A DNA stretch of 64,000 nt, taken from the NCBI GenBank assembly GCA_012274445.1, contig JAAROD010000004.1, forward strand, positions 2,418,001 through 2,482,000, given 5' to 3'. This DNA is from Sclerotiophoma versabilis. Taxonomy: Eukaryota > Ascomycota > Dothideomycetes > Pleosporales > Didymellaceae. The notes beneath the pieces were generated by a model. That model was not told the DNA's origin, did no database searches, and saw only the letters and a list, made by a program, of their open reading frames with translations. Both the position numbers and the translations under genes were made by a program. Shown here piece after piece: positions 45,810 through 55,040 of this stretch. The number at the start of each line of letters is the position of its first letter. Positions within the stretch are counted from its first letter, which is position 1.

Positions 45810-46780
45810 GAGTTAAATCAAAAACCTTCGATGTTACAAAACATAATGAACATTAGATTATTCATTTTGATACACTCAAGACCAAGGGTGGTACACCTGA
45901 CCAGCACGGAACAGTAAAGTCGTAACCAAAGATGGCTTTCGTGGAGCAATATTGAAGAGAGCTTATATGGAATATGCACAGTTTCGTGTTGAGAAGATTG
46001 TCTGCTAGAGGAGTGTGCGTGCAACATGATGATACAGGTTCACCGACTGTAGATTGCATGTTCATTGAGTAGTACCTGCCATTATTAAGATCAATGAATT
46101 TTTGGTACACAAAATATACTGTAGGATGATTTTGTTCCATTTTCGATTACAAGTTAACATGTGGGTAGTGAAGCAGAAGCTTGTAAGAGCAAGCAAGCAA
46201 GCATTTTGGGCCAGGGTGACGTCACGAGCGATGGAACAACCGAGCTTGTCCTTTGCCCACGCGACACTCGGGCGAAATCACCTTCGCCCCAAGGCTCATA
46301 ATACATCACGCTTGCAAGACCCCACCTGACAACCTTCCAGTTCATCAACATGATTATCAAAACATCGGTGTGGACGGAAGCGGCGTCGAAAGCGGCAGGA
46401 GCCAAGACGCAAATCTTATCGCAAGTCTTAGCATGATCGACTTCGGACAAAGCATTCGTATAATTGATCGCGCAGGGCTGAAGATGGTACTTGCTATTCG
46501 TTGATGACTGCCGCCCGGCATTGCTTGCATGATATTCCGTGGGGATGGAGAAGCTCAGCCAAGCATACCATTTCAATCCCTGGAGGAGTTGACGGCCATT
46601 ACCTGTCTCAGAAGACGCCTTCCGTACGAGTAAGAAAAATATGGGCCACCAAGAGCTGGCGCGTGGCTCTTTCCGATAGAGTCATGACTATAAACCAAGC
46701 TTCGTTGCCAGTAAGAAGAAGATAGCTCTATCGCTTCATAAGGGACAGGTTATTACCTTTCATACTCTATCAAAATCAGA
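45810..46780. other. Intergenic region
   Basis: About 970 bp upstream of the aminopeptidase gene. A minus-strand frame of 140 codons (46154-46576) overlaps plus-strand frames and has no motif. Nothing supported. Confidence 0.5.
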
Positions 46781-48136
46781 ATGGTTTCGAAGACAACCCT
46801 CACCAGTGTGGCTATTGGTGCCATTGCTTCCGCTACCGCTTTTACTCCGAAGCTGAATGCGGCAGGAGAGGAACTGCGACTTATCAAGACGTCTGATGCT
46901 GACAATGGTACATGGTACACCGAGCAAGAGAAGCTAGATCTGTTCATTTCCACGCCGTCATGCGCCCACTTCATGGACATCACAGAAACTCAGGTTCGTA
47001 AGCTGCTTGAGCATACGTATGAGCTCAGTTCCTTGGTATCTAACATCAGCGCAGGAGCTCGAGGCCCATCGTGTCGCTGTTGCAAATGGGTTCAAAGTCG
47101 ACAAGCGTCAATCTGCCACATTCCCCTCGGGTGCGTCGCACCAGACCGTGGCAAACCCCTTGATCAATCAAATCAACAAGGCCAACCCAAAGACGTGGGC
47201 TACGACATTGACCAATATCCACAACCGTTACTACAGGGGATCTTATGCTGCATCGTCAGCCACCACAGTCTTCAACCTGGTCAAAAATGTTGCTGCTGCG
47301 AACACAAAAATTACTGTCAAACAATTCACTCACAGCTACAATCAACCGTCCGTAATCGCCACGATTCCTGGGACCTCGTCCAACGTTGTCGTTGTTTCTG
47401 GTCATTTTGACTCCATTAATCAGGCAAACCCTACAACTGGTCGGGCTCCTGGCGCTGACGACAACGCTTCTGTGAGTATTGTAACACAAATGCGCGAGCC
47501 ACCACCTAATTTACGTAGGCCGTTGTCACCTTGCTAGAATCACTTCGCGTCCTGGCGACAGCCAAGTACGCCCCAAAGAACACTCTCGAGTTTCATTTCT
47601 ATTCTGGAGAAGAAGGTGGTCTCTTGGGCGCTCGAGCTATCATGCAGGATTATGTCAAGCGCAACGTCAAGGTCCTCGCTGTCATGAATCAAGACATGAC
47701 TGCGTACTCCCCCAACCACAACATCGCAGTCTACACAGACTATGTCAGCACGCCACTGAGCAACTTCATCATGAAACTAGTGCCTGTGTATACTGCTCTT
47801 CCAGTAATCACCGACCGATGCGGGTATGCCTGCAGCGACCAGTAAGTTCTGATCCACACCGCTCATCAATATGTATGAAATCGTACTGACGGTTGTGACA
47901 GTGGTGCTGCATACGACGCAGGCTGTAAGTTCTGACTCATAAATCTCACATACATGTATGAACTTTTACTGATGGTTGTCACAGATCCTGCTGCATACGT
48001 CTGCGATGAGAACATGGTGGATGCAACGCCTTATCTCCACACCGCTAACGACGCGCTCTCGACAATGGACTTCGATCACTTACATCAGCATGTGCGTTTG
48101 ACAGTAGGTTTTCTTGTGGAGGGGTCCTACTTCTGA
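46781..48136 (+). CDS. Secreted leucine aminopeptidase, M28 zinc peptidase family
   Basis: 375 residues from five exons: 46781-46993, 47055-47471, 47519-47841, 47902-47924 (23 nt) and 47985-48136. It has a signal peptide (MVSKTTLTSVAIGAIASATA) and a propeptide to about residue 85 (KVDKRQ). Zinc and catalytic residues are in SGHFDS (H188), GADDNAS, SGEEGGLLGA (E241/E242), NQDM and PYLHTANDAL. CGYACSDH...AGY is the usual disulfide block before the last ligand. Length and domain order fit fungal extracellular LAPs, which trim N-terminal residues from peptides outside the cell. Intron 1 has a GTTCGT donor. Introns 3 and 4 are each 60 nt, very similar to each other, and flank the micro-exon. Confidence 0.93.
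47842..47995 (+). repeat. Duplicated intron unit in the aminopeptidase gene
   Basis: Introns 47842-47901 and 47925-47984 are both exactly 60 nt and match at 45 of 60 positions without gaps. They share the first 11 bases (GTAAGTTCTGA), ATGTATGAA, and the 3' end (ACTGAYGGTTGTSACAG). The exon sequence after each also shares TGCTGCATACG, offset by one base. The repeat period is 83 nt. Confidence 0.85.
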
Positions 48137-48467
48137 GCAGCTTTCGATAGAACAGAGGCATGTTATGATGTGCTCTCAGATTAGCGGAATACAATCAACA
48201 TTTACTACTGCTCTCGCTTTTTGTGTACGAATATTTATCCCTAAGGCTTAAGCCACACGAAAGGCAGGGTTTTGATATAGGGAGAGCCTTTACGTCGCAT
48301 CTCGAAACATTGTGATAGGCACATGCACTAAGGCTACAACAGGAAGGTACAGGCGGGGATTCTTACCCTCCCCCACCTTAGATATCAAGGTAGGCAAATA
48401 TATATTAGAACTTGGGGCCTCATCATCACACAGCTTCAACTTTTTTAAACTATCACGACAACCCAAC
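48137..48467. other. Intergenic region
   Basis: A 331-bp interval holding the promoter of the flavoenzyme gene. The frame is open upstream from 48312 in phase with the gene, but I start the protein at 48468. Confidence 0.5.
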
Positions 48468-49997
48468 ATGGAAGATCGCGCGCGTATACCCGTCGGTCTT
48501 CCGGTGACTGATCCGCTACCGTCTTACTGGCACAATCCGAAATCCTCACTCGCAAACATCAAACATGGCGAAGAAGACTCTCACAAGCCATATGACTTTG
48601 TCGTTGTCGGGTCAGGTATCTCAGGGACCATGATTGCCTACAATCTGCTGAAAAGATACCCTAAGCGCCGTATAATGATGCTAGAAGCGCGTGAGATCTG
48701 CAGCGGGGCTACGGGTCGAAATGGAGGCCACACAAAAGCAGCGAGCTATCGATCCTATCTGCAACACGCCGAAGAACTTGGGAAAGATGAAGCCTTGAGA
48801 ATCGCGCGTATGGAGTACGATAACATCGTTGAAACGCATCGATTGGCGGAAGAGTTGAAAATCGATTGTGAGAATAAGCTGTGCAAGACGGTTGATATCA
48901 TCTTTGATATGCCCACCTTTGAGCTTGGCAAGACGGCGATACAAGCATTGCGTGCAGACGCGACAGATGATGAGACTCAATCGGGAAAAATGGCTTGGTA
49001 CAACATCCATGAGAATGTTGAGACTGTGAGCAAGCACTTTCGAGTCAGTACTAAGAATGAGAACCCTATTGTTGAAGACGAGGAAGCAGTAGCTGGCGCA
49101 TTCGAGTATATGGCTGGCAGGGTACATGCCTATCGCTTCGCAACTGGCATACTGACGGAGTGCGTCAAGATGGGCCTACAGATCTGCACTAATACACCAG
49201 TCCTCAAGATTGAGCCCTCGACGGACATCACAGATTTTTTGTGGAAGATCTTTACGAAAGACAACATCTTCGTAGCGCATGACGTGATTCTTGCTACGAA
49301 CGGTTACACTCCTTTTCTCGAGCGCTCACTTCAAGGCAAGATTGTCCCAATGCGAGGGCAGATCACGGCCCAAAGGCCTGGAGCAAAGACATCGTTGCCA
49401 GCGCCACTACCGACCACGTTCTCCTTCATCTATAAAAACGGATATGAATACATGATCCCAAGACCTCTATCAAGTGGCGATCAGCACATCATCATTGGCG
49501 GCGGTCTTGGCCGTTTACCAGAGGCACAAGCGTCTGAATTCGGCATTGTCGACGATGCGTCGCTTAACCTAGATATCTCAAATTACCTGCGCGGCAGTCT
49601 TTTCGGCTACTTTGGCTCTACCAACTGGGGCGAGACCGATACCCAAGAGGCCTCAAACCGGGTCGTGCAAGAATGGACCGGAATTATGGGCGCCACCGCA
49701 GATGGAAGACCCTTCGTGGGGAAAATACCGGGGAAGATGGATGACCAAAATCAAAAAGATGTGACTCTCAGGAACTTGTGGATATCAGCGGGCTTCAACG
49801 GACATGGGATGGTTCTGTGTCTAAAGTCGGCAGAGGCCTTGGTCCAAATGATCGAGTATGATAGAAGGACAGGACTTGACGATAGATCGGCCGGTGTAGA
49901 TGGGCTAGACTGGTTTCCAAAGAGCTTCCTGATCAGTGAAGAGCGGCTGCAGCGGTGCCAGTTCAGAGGTAGGACAGATTTGCTGCCGAAGGATTGA
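48468..49997 (+). CDS. FAD-dependent oxidoreductase (D-amino-acid oxidase/DadA superfamily)
   Basis: Intronless, 509 residues from ATG 48468 (MEDRARIPVGLPVTDPLPSY); an in-frame upstream ATG at 48312 would add 52 residues without similarity. The dinucleotide-binding motif VVVGSGISGTMIAYNLL has GxGxxG at 48-53. ICSGATGRNGGHTKAA follows the second beta-strand acid, as usual for this superfamily. Later blocks are DVILATNGYTPFLERSLQGK, IVPMRGQITAQRP, RPLSSGDQHIIIGGG, EWTGIMGATADGRPFVG and WISAGFNGHGMVLCLKSAEA. The protein is of a common fungal cytosolic type. Substrate (an amine or amino acid) is unassigned. A degraded dehydrogenase lies immediately downstream. Confidence 0.88.
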   Translation: MEDRARIPVGLPVTDPLPSYWHNPKSSLANIKHGEEDSHKPYDFVVVGSGISGTMIAYNLLKRYPKRRIMMLEAREICSGATGRNGGHTKAASYRSYLQHAEELGKDEALRIARMEYDNIVETHRLAEELKIDCENKLCKTVDIIFDMPTFELGKTAIQALRADATDDETQSGKMAWYNIHENVETVSKHFRVSTKNENPIVEDEEAVAGAFEYMAGRVHAYRFATGILTECVKMGLQICTNTPVLKIEPSTDITDFLWKIFTKDNIFVAHDVILATNGYTPFLERSLQGKIVPMRGQITAQRPGAKTSLPAPLPTTFSFIYKNGYEYMIPRPLSSGDQHIIIGGGLGRLPEAQASEFGIVDDASLNLDISNYLRGSLFGYFGSTNWGETDTQEASNRVVQEWTGIMGATADGRPFVGKIPGKMDDQNQKDVTLRNLWISAGFNGHGMVLCLKSAEALVQMIEYDRRTGLDDRSAGVDGLDWFPKSFLISEERLQRCQFRGRTDLLPKD

Positions 49998-50055
49998 TCT
50001 GCCGGAAGCTTGCTATAGTTTCAGCTCGTTGACCATAGCTTCCCTTCTCAATCCA

Positions 50056-50453
50056 GTAAAGAGGTTCTGCACCAACTCAGTGGCAATTTCTCTCTCATCT
50101 CGACAGTAGCTAAAACAATATGCGACAACACGACACATCGTGGTCGCTTCAGTATAGAATGGTCGGCTTCTATGTTCGGCTCGTCCTCGATCACATCAAG
50201 ACCTGCAACGAAGATCTTGCCTTGATCGAGTGCTTCCACCAGAGCCTCCGCACCGATAACCGTTGTCGAGAAGCGATAATCACTCACCAGGCTGCAAGTG
50301 CCGGACCAGCCGTCATGATTTTCCTTTATGTTGGGTGCTTTCTACTTTATCAGATCGCCATTGGACGATGTCGAGTTCATCCGATCGCGCGTCAAGCAAA
50401 TCCCGAGCCTTACCGAACAAGTTTCGCGTTACGAAAACTTCCCTCCTAGGCAT
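50056..50453 (-). pseudogene. Remnant of a D-isomer-specific 2-hydroxyacid dehydrogenase (glyoxylate/hydroxypyruvate reductase type)
   Basis: The N-terminus survives at 50453-50345 (MPRREVFVTRNLFGKARDLL, then ELDIVQWRSDK), typical of the start of fungal hydroxypyruvate reductase-like enzymes. Only about 60 bases later, in another frame, comes the C-terminal catalytic/NAD-domain end (ALVEALDQGKIFVAGLDVIE, then a degenerated SHI-ATVEMREK) at 50250-50056. About 200 residues that normally hold most of the NAD domain, including the GxGxxG, are missing, and a stop at 50313-50315 lies between. Several conserved residues are changed, so this is a dead gene with an internal deletion. Confidence 0.8.
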
Positions 50454-51071
50454 ATTGAGGAGGTTGCTGACAAATTTGCAATGCCGTATGGTCAGGAGGC
50501 AACGAAGACAGTGAAGGAAGTGCACAACCGGAGTGAGAAGGGTTCTGAGTACCACGGCTACACACGTAGCGGGAGGAAGCCTTAATACCTGAGTTTGAAG
50601 TTGGGACTGCTGAGAACGAGCACTCCTTTCAGGTGTTGTCTGACCGTTGACTGCGGTGGATTTGACGCTTGAGCTCTCAGAAAATACTTGCTGTTAGCGG
50701 AAGTCGAGAACAAAATATCCAGCGGAGATCTTGGCCTGCTGGTCAACGGTGGCCTTGCTATCAACATGATGAAGCCGAATATGGTGAGGTGGCAGAGGGA
50801 AAACCTGGTCAATGCGGCACCAGGTGTGGAGATCTTGCTCGCATTGGGACTGAGCTGGATTCGATACGAAGAGCAGGGCATAGGTGTAAAGGCCATAGGG
50901 GAAGGGGACGGTGACGGAATTGATGCAGTATCAGCGTTTGTTAGTGGTTAAGCAGAGCATAGCTTCAAACAACCCTCGACGACAATTTGTTCAGAGGCGC
51001 TCAGCAAAGTATAACAGACTTTGGCATTTCTGTTTCCAAGATCAGTAGGGTATATTCGCCGTTGGCCATAG
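50454..51071. other. Intergenic region downstream of GCP4
   Basis: About 620 bp between the pseudogene start and the GCP4 stop codon. A plus-strand frame at 50688-50951 (LVNGGLAINMMKPN...) is not recognisable. It may be the decayed promoter or flank of the pseudogene. Confidence 0.45.
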
Positions 51072-53360
51072 CTATAACAGGTCTTCATGCTCTTCCTCAG
51101 CACCTTCTACGCCCCAGTCCAGCTTCATGAGCAGTCGGTCGATGCCACCAACTCGAAGGGGGTCGTATTTGCCTTCATCCTCGTCTAAGGCGTTCTTGGG
51201 TCGTGGTCCGCTGGCACCGATCCTCTCGCTATCGATCTCCCTCAGACGCTCAACCAGCCCCTTGAGATCGCTGTCAAGTCTTCTTCGTGCGCGATCCATT
51301 TCCAAGCTCACATCTGCTTCCTCTTTCTTGTAATTCTGCGAGAAATCCTCGACACCTTCGTCTTCCTCAAGATCTAGATTTTGCTGGATTGATTGGAGAC
51401 GCGTTATGTGACCGACAAGGTCGTCTACATGGGTGCAGAAGGTACGTAGTAGTTTTGCGAATGCCCCATCTGTGATGAGAAGCGAGTATGCGATGGAAGC
51501 AAGAAATTTTTGATGAGCAAACGCAAGCGCCTCGGGATCGTGCTGCTGCTGCGTTTCGCTGTCAAGTGCAGCCCCATCTACCCCTCGTGTTGGTGGTCTA
51601 TCCGGTGTTGTTGGCCGAGTCTCACTGGGTTGGTGCTTCTTGGATCCTTGTACCCAACACAAAAAGGCTTTGAACGACTCCTGCACAACTTCTCCTTGGA
51701 AGTATGCCTCGCTCTCTGCCAGGAAGAAGATGGCTGCCCGACAAGTTGCCCAGATGTTCCGCATGTTTCGAGCTCGCTGGTTCGTTCGCTGACGTCGCCG
51801 CTTCAGGATTGCCTTCCCGTGCGACGAGTTGCTATATTGATAGCCTGGTGGAGCTGGATGATCCCGTCGAATCGTGCTATGCCGCCACAATTGCGCCAGA
51901 TGGAGATGCGCTCGTCTGACAGCGAGAAGGTAATCGTTGATTGACGAGTATACATCTACATCGGCCTTGGTTATGAACAGATCAAGAGGTGATAATATGT
52001 CCATGCTGAGGGAGACAGGCACTGATAGCAACAACTCATCGAATGACATGTTTGGAATCTGAGGTAGCGCAGATTCAGCATCTTTCGCACGACCAGGTGT
52101 GCCAGGGCGATGACCTGATACGCTATGCACATCAAGATGGAGGATGTCTGATGCGGCATCAAGGATGTCGTCAATATGGTCATCTTCACCGCCCAAGCTT
52201 GATAACACCGAGAGTGCACGTGCTAGAGTCTGATTGATCTCAGCTTCTTTCAATAGCAGACCCTTGATAGATTGACCAGGCTTCGTCGACTGTGAACCGC
52301 GGTGTCGAGAATATAGCTTGTCGTCAGCCTCTGCTATCAGCGCCATAGCGAATTCGCCACGGCCAAGCAGAAAGAATTGATACAGCACATTAAGAGTCTC
52401 GACTATCTTTTTGCGAGGCAACAGGTGCTGAAGCAAGTTGCGTGAGAGCGATGTCCGTATGTTTGCGACGACCTCAGATAGCTTTGCGGACGAGATGGGT
52501 GCTGTCACTTCTGAGAGATGTTGCACATGGACTGGCAGAAGTTCAAGCTCCGATATCTGCGTTTTTGCAACCTTTGTTTTCGACGTGGATGGTAGTGATC
52601 GTATCTGGTTGAGTGACTTTCCAACGAACATGATGGACAGCGCTGTCTGGCGAGACACAAATTTGGGCAGCAGTCTGTTTCGAGATACAAAGGAGAGTTC
52701 GTTGGACTCTTCATCTCCTTGCGCGATGAAGAAATCAGATGCCCCGAATGAAGGTAAGCGGCCATATAGAAGCCATGTTGACAGCTGGCGTAGCCATGCT
52801 GTCTCAGCAACATTGCCCAAGTACTGAGCCGCCTCCTCAATGTCTGGATAGCCTGTTTGTGCTTCTGTTCTTAGCTTGTCAATAAGTCCGGAGCCTGAGG
52901 CTGTCTTCTGGTTGATGTTTTCGATCTTTGGTGCAAGCTCTGATGGTAGCATGAAATTACTGATATCCCATAGCCATTCCACCAACCTGACCCAGCCAGA
53001 AAACTCGCCAACAATGCCGGCCAGCGGCACGATGTTGTACGCTCCAACAGTCGATGCATCTTGCATCAAGATCCGGCTCTCGACTTCTAGGATCTTTTGC
53101 TGGAAAGTGTCCAAATGGTACGAGGTCACGGCAGTAGCTACTGCTCGACAAACAGTGGACGGATGAGAACTTGCAACTCTTGCAACATGGTCGCGTATCT
53201 TGCGGTGCAACCGGGACAGATGACCAATTGAGGCCAACAATTCCGCTTCTGGTGGTGACAACAATCGGCTTGCAGTAGAGGTCACGTGCGTGGAACTTTG
53301 CTGGGCATCGAAGAGCGCGGATGGGTGTCCGGAGAGCGAGAGGAGGATTTCGTGAAGCAT
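51072..53360 (-). CDS. Gamma-tubulin complex component GCP4 (Spc98 family)
   Basis: Intronless, 762 residues. The N-terminus MLHEILLSLSGHPSALF is the hallmark of GCP4, which lacks the long N-terminal extension of GCP2/GCP3. The GRIP1 region follows, including VPLAGIVGEFSGWVRLVEWLW and TAWLRQLSTWLLYGRL. Next is a central segment with LFLVSRNRLLPKFVS-like elements (SFVSRNRLLPKFVSRQTALS). GRIP2 begins near 320 (LLQHLLPRKKIVETLNVLYQ, FLLGRGEFAMALIAEADDKL) and ends with the gamma-tubulin-binding C-terminal half (SSINDYLLAVRRAHLHLAQL). The protein ends in an acidic tail (EGAEEEHEDLL). It is a non-core member of the gamma-TuRC used in microtubule nucleation; in Aspergillus-type fungi it is generally dispensable for viability. 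Confidence 0.93.
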   Translation of the reverse strand: MLHEILLSLSGHPSALFDAQQSSTHVTSTASRLLSPPEAELLASIGHLSRLHRKIRDHVARVASSHPSTVCRAVATAVTSYHLDTFQQKILEVESRILMQDASTVGAYNIVPLAGIVGEFSGWVRLVEWLWDISNFMLPSELAPKIENINQKTASGSGLIDKLRTEAQTGYPDIEEAAQYLGNVAETAWLRQLSTWLLYGRLPSFGASDFFIAQGDEESNELSFVSRNRLLPKFVSRQTALSIMFVGKSLNQIRSLPSTSKTKVAKTQISELELLPVHVQHLSEVTAPISSAKLSEVVANIRTSLSRNLLQHLLPRKKIVETLNVLYQFFLLGRGEFAMALIAEADDKLYSRHRGSQSTKPGQSIKGLLLKEAEINQTLARALSVLSSLGGEDDHIDDILDAASDILHLDVHSVSGHRPGTPGRAKDAESALPQIPNMSFDELLLSVPVSLSMDILSPLDLFITKADVDVYSSINDYLLAVRRAHLHLAQLWRHSTIRRDHPAPPGYQYSNSSHGKAILKRRRQRTNQRARNMRNIWATCRAAIFFLAESEAYFQGEVVQESFKAFLCWVQGSKKHQPSETRPTTPDRPPTRGVDGAALDSETQQQHDPEALAFAHQKFLASIAYSLLITDGAFAKLLRTFCTHVDDLVGHITRLQSIQQNLDLEEDEGVEDFSQNYKKEEADVSLEMDRARRRLDSDLKGLVERLREIDSERIGASGPRPKNALDEDEGKYDPLRVGGIDRLLMKLDWGVEGAEEEHEDLL

Positions 53361-53723
53361 GGCAGCGGCGACAATGGCGGGGCCGCCGTTGTCGGAGCTT
53401 GCTTTCTGTGGCTCCGCACTGTGAGACGCTGAACAAAGACGATGAGCAGACTCAGCAGCTCAAAACGACACATGTAAGGTCGCGTCACGCTGCGCACATT
53501 GCTTGCGTGAATTGTTGGTTGGATGCGGCTAGTGTTGCGGGCGCGCGCAGAAGGGACGCGATCTGGCCTAGGCAGGGGTGTTTGCCCCACGCCCGCGGTC
53601 GCAGAAGGAGCCACCAATGAGGTGTACGCTGAATAAGGTCCGTGGATCACCGTCCAGTTGACCGAGGGGCATTTGTTGACTGTCCCGCGAGTACCTTTCA
53701 CAAACACATCCGGGAGCTTCACG
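53361..53723. promoter_or_regulatory. Divergent promoter between GCP4 and biotin synthase
   Basis: A 363-bp head-to-head interval. A plus-strand frame (53321-53620) overlaps the GCP4 start and is not accepted. Confidence 0.5.
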
Positions 53724-54989
53724 ATGGCACAAAGAATGATTGCAAGGCCGATTGGCCTTGCGTTGAAATCTGCTCGTACACAGCAATTTGTTCGTCCCTT
53801 CAGCACCGTCCTAGACACCCCAATTGATCCCCAAACCCACCAAGTTACCCCACCGGCAGCCCGGAAATCGTCGGTATTCGAGGATGCTGTCAACGCTACT
53901 CGGACCAGGACCAACTGGACAAGAGAAGAGATTACGGAAATTTACAACACTCCACTGATCAAGCTAACCCATGCGGCGGTATGTCTGAGTACCATGCATC
54001 TGGAAAGACCGTTCTGATCCCTGATATTGTAGGCGTCAGTACACCAGCGCTTCCACGACCCAGCTGCTATCCAGATGTGCACTCTGATGAACATCAAGAC
54101 TGGTGGTTGTAGCGAAGATTGCTCATACTGCGCCCAATCTAGCAGGTACGACACAGGCCTCAAAGCTACCAAGCTCTCCTCTGTGGAGTCTGTACTGGAG
54201 GCTGCTCGTGTTGCCAAAGAGAACGGCAGCTCTAGATTCTGCATGGGTGCTGCGTGGCGTGACATGAGGGGCCGCAAGACCAACTTGAAGAACATCAAGG
54301 CCATGATCACGGGTGTCAGGGAGATGGGCATGGAGGCCTGCGTAACGCTGGGCATGGTCGATGCTGAGCAAGCAAAAGAGCTGAAGGAGGCTGGGCTGAC
54401 AGCGTACAACCACAATGTGGACACTAGCCGTGAGCACTACCCCAGCGTCATCACAACACGAACCTACGACGAGCGCCTCAAGACCATCCAAAACGTCCAG
54501 GAAGCCGGTATCCACGTCTGCACTGGAGGTATTCTTGGCCTTGGCGAGAAGGCTAAGGACCACGTTGGCCTAATCCACACTGTTTCCACACTTCCTGCAC
54601 ACCCCGAGTCTTTCCCTGTCAACGCGCTGGTACCAATCAAGGGAACACCTCTGGGCGACACTCAATCAGTCTCCTTCGATGCCATCCTCCGCACAATTGC
54701 CACAGCACGGCTGGTCATGCCAAAGACGATTATTCGTCTTGCAGCTGGTCGTCACACCATGCGCGAAGAGAAGCAGATCATGTGCTTCCAGGCTGGCGCT
54801 AACGCCGTCTTCACCGGTGAGAAAATGCTTACCACTGCCTGCAACGGCTGGGAAGAGGACAAGGCCATGTTTGCGCGATGGGGCTTGAGGCCAATGGCGA
54901 TGGAAGAGACCATTGGAGAGGTGCGCAAGGCCGAAAAGATTGTTGTTGAAGCAGCCAAAGAGGCAGAGCAAACCTCTGCGACTGCATAG
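53724..54989 (+). CDS. bio2: Biotin synthase (radical SAM, BIO2/BioB)
   Basis: 403 residues from exons 53724-53978 and 54033-54989. It catalyses the last step, sulfur insertion into dethiobiotin. The radical-SAM CxxxCxxC is C111, C115 and C118 in GGCSEDCSYCAQSSRY. Further BioB blocks are NHNVDTSREHYPSVITTRTY, GGILGLGE, NALVPIKGTPL, and RLAAGRHTMREEKQIMCFQA (with the [2Fe-2S]-ligand Arg region). The N-terminus, MAQRMIARPIGLALKSARTQ, is Arg-rich and free of acids, indicating mitochondrial import, where the Fe-S cluster machinery is. An open frame continues upstream, but 53724 is the natural start. Convergent with the KAPA synthase gene, with only 51 bp between stop codons. Confidence 0.96.
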
Positions 54990-55040
54990 ATCTACATGCT
55001 TAGCCTTAAAGTTGTAGATGACAAAACACTACAAAGTACG

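Noticed and set aside
50688..50951. Plus-strand frame next to the dehydrogenase pseudogene
   Set aside because: I considered whether it was another dehydrogenase fragment; its sequence does not match any block of that enzyme on either strand.
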